Shown: in pieces, positions 19,501 through 25,649 of the stretch
Layout of the letters: each line of letters begins with the position of its first letter
Numbering within the stretch: position 1 is the stretch's first letter
Position numbers and translations under genes: made by a program
Source: Nitrospirales bacterium
Lineage (GTDB): Bacteria > Nitrospirota > Nitrospiria > Nitrospirales > UBA8639
Direction: 5' to 3'
Assembly: GCA_031315915.1 (NCBI GenBank)
Contig: JALDRK010000002.1
Span: 62,001 to 126,000 of the forward strand
DNA length: 64,000 nt
The notes under the pieces: generated by a model
What the model was told of the DNA's origin: nothing
The model's database searches: none
The model's input: the letters and a program-made list of their open reading frames with translations, nothing else

Positions 19501-19622
19501 CCGATGTCATGAAACGCATCGCGGCGCCCATGATCGGCGGAATGGTCACCACCACCGTGCTCACGCTGCTGGTTGTCCCCGGCCTGTATTTCATCTGGCG
19601 CCGGCGGCAATTGAAGATGTAG
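16506..19622 (+). CDS. cusA: CusA-like heavy-metal RND transporter
   Basis: At 1038 residues with twelve membrane helices this is a full RND pump subunit. TM4 reads IGAMVDAVMVMVENAHRR, which matches the Cu/Ag-exporting CusA (HME4) class more than the Zn/Co class. The PN1 entry (DALPDVSDVQVIV) is also typical. It would drive proton-coupled export of monovalent copper or silver from periplasm through CusB and CusC. It begins 11 bases after cusB. Confidence 0.93.
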   Translation: MIERIIDWSSRNGFLVGMLTLLLMGWGIWVVARTPLDALPDVSDVQVIVLTEWPGRSPDLVEDQITYPIVTSMLGAPRIKYVRGQSFLGLSFVYIVFQDGTDMYWARSRAVEYLQGVTDKLPEGVSPTLGPDATGVGWVFQYALVDGSGRQSLADLRSFQDWHLRFWLQSIPGVAEVASIGGFVKQYQIQVDPVKLQGYGIGLSEVIQAVRRSNNEVGGRIIEASEREYMVRGRGYIRSQNDLRTIPVGTDARGTPITVQEVAEVTIGPDLRRGIAELDGTGEVVGGIVIMRYGENALAVIDRVKQKLQEVEPSLPEGIRIVSVYDRSDLIHRAMATLKDKLLEISFVVSLVTVVFLFHLRSALVPILLLPVSILLSFLAMYYLGISSNIMSISGIAIAIGAMVDAVMVMVENAHRRLEEWEQRGRPGSRHSVILHAAQEVGRPLFFSLLIITVSFLPIFTLEAQEGRLFKPLAYTKTFAMLFAAIVSITLAPLFMRWCIRGRMTSQRKNPVNRFLIWMYAPLVKGVLRIRWLVVGIAVAGVIVVVPVYHRLGSEFMPPLNEGTLLSMPTSLPGLSVQKASQILQTQDRLLKEFPEVERVFGKMGRARTATDPAPLNMAETLVTLKPQEEWRPNMTWDTLITEMDRRVKLPGMPNIWWMPIQTRTEMLATGIRSPLGIKILGPRLQELERLGLQIEGLLQSLPGTRSAYAERLTGGYYLDIEVDRVAAARYGLTVGDVQDVIESAIGGKNISWTVEGRERYPINVRYPRDLRQDVEALKRVLVTTPQGEHIPLAQLSTISKTTGPPSIRDENGSLASIVFVDVAGQDLGTYVDKAKALIREHITFPAGYSLQWAGQYQYLERAEQQLRIVIPLTLFLIMILLYLNFHSLPRCLLVLLSVPFAWVGAILYLHYLDYHLSVAVWVGFIALAGVAAETGIIMIMFLDDACTRRQQENRLLSLADLREAIIEGAVLRVRPKIMTASAIILGLLPIMWSQGTGADVMKRIAAPMIGGMVTTTVLTLLVVPGLYFIWRRRQLKM

Positions 19623-19691
19623 GCCAGCATGCTCGAATATGTTCACTCGTTTTCGAAACAGTCAAATGGGCAAAGAAAGGAACTTCCGTAG

Positions 19692-20150
19692 ATGATCCAA
19701 TCATTGAACACCGACAAATGGAATATCCGTCACTTTCAAAGATGGATTCGATGCGTTCTCCTTCTCGTAATAATGAGCGGCTGTGTCGGGACATCTCCTC
19801 CATCCGCAGATGAACCCTTGCCGCCGCCCGAGCATGCCAACAACCTAGCGGCACCGTTAATCATGGAAGGCAATCGCTTATTTATGCAAAAAATGTTCAG
19901 AGATGCCGAGATGAAATACCAAGAGGCCATTGAGATTCAATCATCATTAGGGGAGGCCCATTATAATCTCGGCCTGGCTCTCACGAAGCGAAAGCTCTAT
20001 TCCGATGCCCGCCCTCATTTTGAAAAAGCCGCTGAATTAGAACCGTTCAACCCAATCATTCGCAATGCGCCTCCATTCCGAAGATATGAACCACCGGCAC
20101 CAAATATTCCAGAGCCCATACATGATAGCCACATGGGTCACCAACATTAA
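19692..20150 (+). CDS. TPR-containing lipoprotein
   Basis: A signal sequence ending LLLVIMSGCVGT has a lipobox cysteine near residue 31. Two tetratricopeptide repeats follow (GEAHYNLGLALTKRKLYSDA, ending FEKAAELEP). The C-terminus is proline-rich and ends HDSHMGHQH, a possible metal-binding tail. A GAAAGGAAC ribosome-binding site precedes ATG 19692. It is 69 bases behind cusA and probably in the same transcript. It may be a periplasmic partner of the pump; that is inference. Confidence 0.75.
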   Translation: MIQSLNTDKWNIRHFQRWIRCVLLLVIMSGCVGTSPPSADEPLPPPEHANNLAAPLIMEGNRLFMQKMFRDAEMKYQEAIEIQSSLGEAHYNLGLALTKRKLYSDARPHFEKAAELEPFNPIIRNAPPFRRYEPPAPNIPEPIHDSHMGHQH

Positions 20151-20289
20151 GTGGGTGTCGAACATTTCATTTAGGGTGAGGGTTCCATAACTGTGGCCTC
20201 GCAACGTTCAAAGCATAAATACCAAATTCAAGGAAAGTGTTTCCCTCGGCAAAACCCGGCCCACGCAACTTCCCGAATACCGACCAAGC

Positions 20290-20925
20290 ATGATATCGTC
20301 CATCAGTCTGAATGGATTTTTCGGACGATCGGAGAATCAAGTGGGACATCAAGCCGAACACATTCCTGAAACGCATCCCTTACTCGATGAGGTGATGCAG
20401 GAATTAATCGACCATCGGCAGGCCTTCCACGGCTTTCTCGCCAAGCGCTTGGACAATGCCGCGTTCGCCGAAGACCTTTTGCAACAGTGTTTCATAAAAG
20501 CGATGGCCCATTTTCATTCCATCAAACAGATGGACAAAGTTATCCCCTGGTTCTACCAAATCCTTCGGCATACGCTGATCGATTATTATCGAAGCCAGGA
20601 AACCGATGCCAAGCGCTTACAAACGTTTCTGGATGAGACGGCCATACTGGGCACCAATCAGGTCCCGTCCCTTGATGAGCTGCAGCCAACCGTTTGCGCT
20701 TGTCTGGATCGCCTCGTGGTCACGCTTAAACCCGTTTATGCCGACCTCATTCGACGGATCGACTTATCCGGCGAGTCCATTCAAACGGTCGCCAAGGACT
20801 TACAAATCACCACCAACAACCTCACCGTCAGGTTGCATCGGGCACGCCATGCCCTACGCCAGTCGTTGGAAAATGCCTGCGGCATTTGCAGTAAACACGG
20901 ATGTCTGAATTGCACCTGCGAATAG
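20290..20925 (+). CDS. ECF sigma factor with cysteine-rich C-terminal tail (CorE-like)
   Basis: Region 2 (residues about 45-105, including FAEDLLQQCFIKAM and VIPWFYQILRHTLIDYYR) and region 4 (about 145-200, including LTVRLHRARHALRQSL) define an ECF sigma factor. The last 15 residues read CGICSKHGCLNCTCE. Such a cysteine tail is the hallmark of the CorE group (ECF44), in which copper binds the tail and switches the sigma factor on without an anti-sigma factor. It stands amid copper genes, so it probably controls some of them. Start is uncertain: ATG 20290 lacks a ribosome-binding site, whereas GTG 20341 has GGAG six bases upstream. Confidence 0.85.
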   Translation: MISSISLNGFFGRSENQVGHQAEHIPETHPLLDEVMQELIDHRQAFHGFLAKRLDNAAFAEDLLQQCFIKAMAHFHSIKQMDKVIPWFYQILRHTLIDYYRSQETDAKRLQTFLDETAILGTNQVPSLDELQPTVCACLDRLVVTLKPVYADLIRRIDLSGESIQTVAKDLQITTNNLTVRLHRARHALRQSLENACGICSKHGCLNCTCE

Positions 20926-21252
20926 CCGCTCCCTCATCTTCTTAAACACTACGCTCAGCTCCCCTCTCCACAAGGGCAATGCGTCTTCCATTCCGCGATG
21001 ACCCAATGTCGCCGTTCACTGAGTTAACCCGTTCACCCTCATTCTCAAAAGTACGCCAGATTTTGTCCCATACTCCAACCGCTTCACTTCATTACATGTC
21101 TACAATCCTCGCCTTTATGTGGAAACCAGGGTTTTGGACAGTTTCTTCAAGTAGGTTTCCCCAATTAAGGTATTACAAGTTTTTTCTCGATCAATTTTTC
21201 TTTCACGCTTGGGGAAGTATTCGTGCAACCCCACAGGAAAACGGAGGCGACC
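20926..21252 (+). other. Upstream region of the csp gene, no ORF
   Basis: No supported gene lies here. It should contain the promoter of the copper-storage gene; an ACATGTCTAC string at 21094-21103 partly resembles the -10 of the copZ promoter candidate but has no matching -35. The GGAGG ribosome-binding site of csp is at its right end. Confidence 0.4.
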
Positions 21253-21603
21253 ATGGCCCATCAACATCAGGCCTGTGTAGATGCTTGTGCCCGCTGTGCT
21301 CAGGAATGTGAAAATTGCGCAACTCAATGTTTGGGGGAAATGCCTGCATGTGCACAACTTTGCATCGATTGCGCGGATCTCTGCTGGTCCTGCACGGCAT
21401 TCATGAGCAGAGATTCGAATTTTAGTGCAGAGCTCTGCGGCATCTGTGCCATCATTTGTGACGCATGCGCCAAGGAATGCGAAAAACATGACCACGAACA
21501 TTGCCGACGGTGTGCGGAAGCCTGTCGACGATGTGCAGAGGAATGTCGAAACATGAGTAAAGGTGCAAGCACCCGTCAGCAACCTGTTGACGCGGGTCGC
21601 TAG
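21253..21603 (+). CDS. Four-helix-bundle copper-storage protein (Csp, DUF326)
   Basis: The 116-residue protein has cysteines spaced CxxxC and CxxC along helices: CVDACARCAQECENCATQC, then CAQLCIDCADLCWSCT, CGICAIICDACAKEC and CRRCAEACRRCAEEC. This pattern lines the core of Csp tubes, which hold many Cu(I) ions. There is no signal peptide, so this is the cytosolic Csp3 type. ATG 21253 follows ACGGAGG. It lies between the CorE-like sigma gene and the TolC-MCO pair and probably buffers cytosolic copper. Confidence 0.92.
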   Translation: MAHQHQACVDACARCAQECENCATQCLGEMPACAQLCIDCADLCWSCTAFMSRDSNFSAELCGICAIICDACAKECEKHDHEHCRRCAEACRRCAEECRNMSKGASTRQQPVDAGR

Positions 21604-21621
21604 TCATGTGGTGAATACCTT

Positions 21622-21652
21622 TCAGGCAAGGGGGGAGGTCTCCCCTGCCTGA
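21622..21652 (+). terminator. Strong GC hairpin after csp
   Basis: TCAGGCA (21622-21628) plus AGGGG pairs with CCCCT plus TGCCTGA (ending 21652) with one bulge. It starts about 20 bases after the csp stop. No long T run follows, so it may act as a terminator or as an mRNA-stabilising stem. Confidence 0.5.
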
Positions 21653-21820
21653 GAAGCGTCGATTGAAAAGACGCCATGACAATTTTTACGAATTGCGTGA
21701 AAAATTGAACTTTTTCCAGTTCTGCCGAAAAAAGTTATCCATTTACGACGCCCGCCATGATCCTACTGGCGAGAGAGCGAGTGAACGACTGTCTTCATTA
21801 TTTTCAAGAAAAGTTTCAGA

Positions 21821-23260
21821 ATGTTGAATGTCGCCTTGTGGCTCATAATGTCCCTCGTGGGAATGGGCGTATCAGGCTGTTTGTCCATTCCGTTCTATCA
21901 GAATGAGATGGATGAGTTGCCTGATACGAAGAGTTTCACGCGCGAATATGCGCCGTCTCCTTTTGAAGAACTCCGCAATGAGAATCCGTCCACGACTTTT
22001 CCAACAGGCTTGTCACGGCAGCCTGATCGCGATCCTCCTGAAGATGCTCCGCTTTCTCTCGAACGGATCAAGAAGCTGGCACGTCAATACAATCCCACCT
22101 TAATCCAGGCGTGGGCACAAGTGGAGGGCGAGCGAGCCAAGGCTCTTCAGGCTGGACTCTACCCCAATCCCGTAGGCGGATATATCGGAGATCAAATTAA
22201 CGCCAGGAAAACCATCGGAGAATTTCAAGGAGGATTTCTTCAACAAGAAATCGTAACTGCAGGAAAACTCGAACTCAGCAGGCAAAAATATTTGGCGCGG
22301 GCTTCCGCGGCAGAATTCCAAGCGCTTGCACAGGAATACCGGGTGATGAATGCTCTTCTCATCCAGTTTTACCGGATTGTAGGTTTTCAGGATCGGCTCG
22401 GCATCCAACAGGAACTTCTGAAGAGCTGGCAGGATGATCTGGTCACCATGGAGGAACAATTCAACGTCGGCCAGGCCAATGAGGCCGACGTGCGTCTGGC
22501 CAGAGTCCAGGTTCACCGCCAACAATTAATCGTGCAGATGGCTCACAACGATCTGCAACTAGAGCGGGAGCGGTTATTGACGCTTGTGGGAATCCCACTT
22601 TCATCGAAGCCACTATTGGGAGCGTTAATCGAAGATCTGCCTCCCATTCAATTTGACGAGGCGCTTCAACACATACTCCAACGAAGTCCTGAACTGGGAT
22701 TGGCGCACGCCAATGTCCGCTCCGATCAAATCATGATTCAACGGGAAAAAGTTCAACCGATTCCCAATATTAAGATTCGGGGTTCGGCTGGACGAAATTA
22801 TATTGAAACGCAAACGGTCTACGGCCTTCAGGCGTTCATTGAAATTCCGATCTTCGATCAAAACCAAGGAACCATTCATCAAGCGCAGGCCGATCTCCGG
22901 TTTCAACAAGCTGAAGTTATACGAACCGAGCTTCGGCTCCGGCGTCGTCTGGCAGATCAGTTTCAACAATATCTCACGGCTCTTCAACATGTTCAAACCT
23001 ATCGGGAAGCCATTCTTCCGGAAGCAGAAGAACGGTACCGCATACAATTGCATAGTTATCAGGCCGATCGGGAGACATGGCCGGCTGTCCTCGAAGCTCA
23101 ACGGGATTTTTTCATGCTTCGTCTGGAATATATTGATCAGGCTATTGCGTGGCGGACCGCCCGAGTGGCAATCGAGGGATTCCTGCTTGCGGACGGACTT
23201 CAGACGCCGGGCAGTGTGACGCCGCCCGGACATATCGATGCCAACCCCAAACCTCGATAA
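21821..23260 (+). CDS. TolC family outer-membrane lipoprotein
   Basis: The leader ends SLVGMGVSGC with a lipobox cysteine at residue 19. The body (479 residues) has two efflux-protein repeats, including LARQYNPTLIQAWAQVEGER and YGLQAFIEIPIFDQNQG, as in CusC/CzcC-type channels. No adaptor or RND gene accompanies it; instead a multicopper oxidase gene starts 51 bases later. TolC-MCO pairs of this kind occur in other bacteria, suggesting a channel working with periplasmic copper oxidation; the mechanism is not known. Confidence 0.88.
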   Translation: MLNVALWLIMSLVGMGVSGCLSIPFYQNEMDELPDTKSFTREYAPSPFEELRNENPSTTFPTGLSRQPDRDPPEDAPLSLERIKKLARQYNPTLIQAWAQVEGERAKALQAGLYPNPVGGYIGDQINARKTIGEFQGGFLQQEIVTAGKLELSRQKYLARASAAEFQALAQEYRVMNALLIQFYRIVGFQDRLGIQQELLKSWQDDLVTMEEQFNVGQANEADVRLARVQVHRQQLIVQMAHNDLQLERERLLTLVGIPLSSKPLLGALIEDLPPIQFDEALQHILQRSPELGLAHANVRSDQIMIQREKVQPIPNIKIRGSAGRNYIETQTVYGLQAFIEIPIFDQNQGTIHQAQADLRFQQAEVIRTELRLRRRLADQFQQYLTALQHVQTYREAILPEAEERYRIQLHSYQADRETWPAVLEAQRDFFMLRLEYIDQAIAWRTARVAIEGFLLADGLQTPGSVTPPGHIDANPKPR

Positions 23261-23311
23261 GAGACGATTATTCTACAAGACTGTTCTCTTTCATCTGACG
23301 GAGGCCTCAGC

Positions 23312-24763
23312 ATGAACGATGGTGTGACACGACGGCAGGTCTTACTGAGCGGCGCGGCGGCGGCCGCGGGTTCCCTATCGACGCAACTCGTTCGCGGGGA
23401 ACAGACAGGTTCAACTTCTTTCTCCCAACATGACCGGCAGGCTTCGACCGAGCCGTCCCAAAATCCCAATTCCAAATTTTCCCGTTTTTCACGGTATCAT
23501 CCCAGCTTCGGCGGACCGCCTGAGTCCGATGAATATTTAGGGAAGCTGGTGCCGGGTCTTCGGTCATCCGGCTTAGAACCTGTCCCATTTATCGCTCCGG
23601 ACCTGCAAACGCTTTCCTGGAAAATGGTCGATGGCGTGAAAGAATTCGAATTGCGGTGCACACCGGTCAAACAGGAGTTTCTACCCGAAAAATACATGAA
23701 CGTCTGGGGATTTAACGACAGCATGCCTGGCCCCACGATGGAGGCGATCCAAGGGGATCGAGTCCGGATCATTGTCCATAACGAATTGCCGGAACCGACC
23801 TCCGTCCATTGGCACGGATTGGAACTCCCTGTGGAGTTTGACGGCGTTCCGGGCGTGACGCAACATTTAATTCCTCCGGGCGGCACCTATGTTTACGAAT
23901 ACGACCTGCACCAGACAGGAACGTTTTTTTACCATAGCCATGTGGCCATGCAGGAGGCATTCGGCATGGTGGGTTTTTTTATTATCCATCCGCGAGTGGC
24001 CTACGATCCGCCCGTTGACCGGGATTTCGGGCTGATCTTTCAAAATTTTTTCATCCCACCCAATTCATGGACAGCTGATTCCATGCGCATGGACTGGAAT
24101 TGGCATACCATTAACGGGCGCAGCGGTCCCTATACGACTCCGCTGATCTGTAAGCACGGCGAACGGGTCCGCATACGATTGATCGATTTCAGCCCGATGC
24201 AACACCATCCGATTCATATCCACGGCCACACTTTTTGGTTGACGGGGACGGAAGGGGGACGCATTCCGTCCAGTGGCTGGGTGCCTCGAAACACGACATT
24301 GGTCGGCGTAGCCATGGCACAGGACTTCGAATTTATCGCCTTCAACCCGGGCGACTGGACGTTTCATTGCCATATGGTGCACCACATGATGAATCACATG
24401 GTGCGTCAGGTAGGCCCGCGTATCCGGGGCGAAGAAGACATGTCAACATATCTGGATACCATTCCGAATCGTCCGCCACCTCATCCAAGCTTGGACAAGA
24501 CGACTTTTAATGTGCCTGGTTATCCACAGAAAATGCAGAGCAAGGAAATGAGCCAGGAAGCCATGCAGAAAATTAACCGCAGACGCGAAACCCGCGGCAT
24601 GCGCAAAAAGTGGCACGAGGGCATTAAGGGTCTCATGACAGTCGTGCGGGTCCTGCCAGAAGAATTCTATGACCTCGTCATGCATAGCGATGAATACATT
24701 CCTGATGATGCCATTTTCGAAGCCATCGCCAAAGGCCAATACCGCACTCCTGGTTCCTCCTAA
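23312..24763 (+). CDS. Multicopper oxidase, Tat-exported
   Basis: The N-terminus TRRQVLLSGAAAAAG is a twin-arginine signal, consistent with folding around copper before export. All four copper-ligand blocks are present: SVHWHG (about residue 167), YHSHV (about 208), HHPIHIHGH (about 295) and HCHMVHHMMNHM (about 350). The last includes the Cys and Met/His of the type 1 site and extra histidines. A basic, methionine-containing tail of about 100 residues follows. It probably oxidises Cu(I) in the periplasm. It pairs with the TolC lipoprotein gene upstream. Confidence 0.92.
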   Translation: MNDGVTRRQVLLSGAAAAAGSLSTQLVRGEQTGSTSFSQHDRQASTEPSQNPNSKFSRFSRYHPSFGGPPESDEYLGKLVPGLRSSGLEPVPFIAPDLQTLSWKMVDGVKEFELRCTPVKQEFLPEKYMNVWGFNDSMPGPTMEAIQGDRVRIIVHNELPEPTSVHWHGLELPVEFDGVPGVTQHLIPPGGTYVYEYDLHQTGTFFYHSHVAMQEAFGMVGFFIIHPRVAYDPPVDRDFGLIFQNFFIPPNSWTADSMRMDWNWHTINGRSGPYTTPLICKHGERVRIRLIDFSPMQHHPIHIHGHTFWLTGTEGGRIPSSGWVPRNTTLVGVAMAQDFEFIAFNPGDWTFHCHMVHHMMNHMVRQVGPRIRGEEDMSTYLDTIPNRPPPHPSLDKTTFNVPGYPQKMQSKEMSQEAMQKINRRRETRGMRKKWHEGIKGLMTVVRVLPEEFYDLVMHSDEYIPDDAIFEAIAKGQYRTPGSS

Positions 24764-24812
24764 CGGCTGTGCGTGGTCACCGCCCCATAGAAGTTGACTT
24801 TATCACTTTACT

Positions 24813-24881
24813 TGCCGGCCTTTGGAACATCCCTGCCGCATCTGTAGTAAACACGGGTGCTTAAACTGCACTTGTGAATAA
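24813..24881 (+). pseudogene. Remnant of a second CorE-like sigma factor 3' end
   Basis: The frame reads CRPLEHPC then RICSKHGCLNCTCE and a TAA stop. That is almost the same as the last residues of the sigma factor encoded at 20290-20925, with matching leucine-glutamate upstream and many silent base differences. An in-frame TGA lies 18 bases before the remnant, and no start codon with a ribosome-binding site is seen. Only the cysteine tail survives, about 50 bases after the MCO stop codon. Confidence 0.75.
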
Positions 24882-24972
24882 GTCCTTTCCCTCCTGCTTA
24901 CTAAATCTCCCCCTACTCTGCTGATCTCTTTTCCTTTATTTTTGCGAGCTTCCGCACGCGAATTCCTCCAAC

Positions 24973-25000
24973 TGTAAGAATCCCTCCCGGTTTCCGTCTA
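24973..25000 (+). promoter_or_regulatory. ECF-type promoter candidate for copZ-copA
   Basis: TGTAAG (24973-24978) and CGTCTA (24995-25000) are separated by 16 bases, a layout typical of ECF sigma promoters and unlike the sigma-70 consensus. The -10 overlaps a short palindrome GTCTACATAGAC. The site lies 80 bases before copZ. Recognition by the CorE-like sigma factor is a guess. Confidence 0.4.
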
Positions 25001-25079
25001 CATAGACAAAGAGGGCGTAAGGCATCGGATAGTTGGCGCCCACGACAAACAAACCAACATCAACAAGACGGAGGTTTTC

Positions 25080-25298
25080 ATGAATCAATCAACATTCAAA
25101 ATTTCAGGCATGAATTGCGGGCATTGCGTGGGCCAAGTTACCAGGGTGTTGTCCTCGCTGGATGGCATACGGGTGGAGCAGGTGAAACTCGGGGAAGCGA
25201 CTGTCGGGTATGAACCCAGGCAAATCACTGCAGAAGAGATTGCGGAAGCCATCAATGAGGCGGGCTATCAAGCACAACTCACCGGGAGGGCCGTATGA
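25080..25298 (+). CDS. copZ: CopZ-like copper chaperone (HMA domain)
   Basis: The 72-residue protein is a single HMA domain with FKISGMNCGHCVGQV, the MxCxxC copper loop, at residues 6-20, and the beta-alpha-beta-beta-alpha-beta length expected of the fold. It shuttles Cu(I) in the cytosol to the CopA ATPase, whose gene lies downstream at 25650. An ACGGAGG ribosome-binding site precedes ATG 25080. Its stop overlaps the start of the small membrane-protein gene (ATGA). Confidence 0.93.
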   Translation: MNQSTFKISGMNCGHCVGQVTRVLSSLDGIRVEQVKLGEATVGYEPRQITAEEIAEAINEAGYQAQLTGRAV

Positions 25299-25432
25299 GC
25301 ATGATCGAATGGACCGTCATTATCGGCGGACTGACAGCGATTGCCTGGGTCAATTGGTACTTCTTTCTGGCTCAGGCCGTGGCGGATAAACAAGCACAGA
25401 AAAATCCGGAACATCCTTCAGCATCCACATAA
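25295..25432 (+). CDS. 45-residue single-pass membrane protein in copper operon
   Basis: ATG 25295 overlaps the copZ stop codon by four bases, which is good evidence of translation. The product reads MSMIEWTVIIGGLTAIAWVN followed by WYFFLAQ, one membrane helix, then a short polar tail KQAQKNPEHPSAST. The AIAWVNWYFF anchor is reminiscent of the N-terminal helix of membrane-bound cupredoxins found in copper operons, but no cupredoxin domain follows. It may be a small accessory to CopA or the stump of a longer gene. Confidence 0.65.
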   Translation: MSMIEWTVIIGGLTAIAWVNWYFFLAQAVADKQAQKNPEHPSAST

Positions 25433-25481
25433 TGAGGGAAAATATAACCATCTCAACCTGAATCCTTTGTCATTCTGAACC

Positions 25482-25577
25482 CCTTCGACTGGACTCAGGG
25501 CAGGCTTGGCGAAAGATCTGAGCCCAAGTGAAGATTCCTTGGCTGAGCTAGATCCTTCGTTGCACTCATGATGACAG
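25482..25577. repeat. Dispersed mosaic repeat, copy 3 with flank
   Basis: 25482-25515 is the inverted match of the elements at 3056-3090 and 5255-5290 (CCCTTCGACTGGACTCAGGG then CAGGCTTGGCGAAAG). 25541-25577 repeats the flanks of the other copies (GGCTGAGCTAGATCCTTCG, CTCATGATGACAGG). It lies between the small membrane-protein gene and copA. Confidence 0.6.
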
Positions 25578-25649
25578 GGGAGACAATTAAACCGTGTACA
25601 AAATCTTTATCCATATCATGCATCGAATACAAATCATAAGGAGACATAC

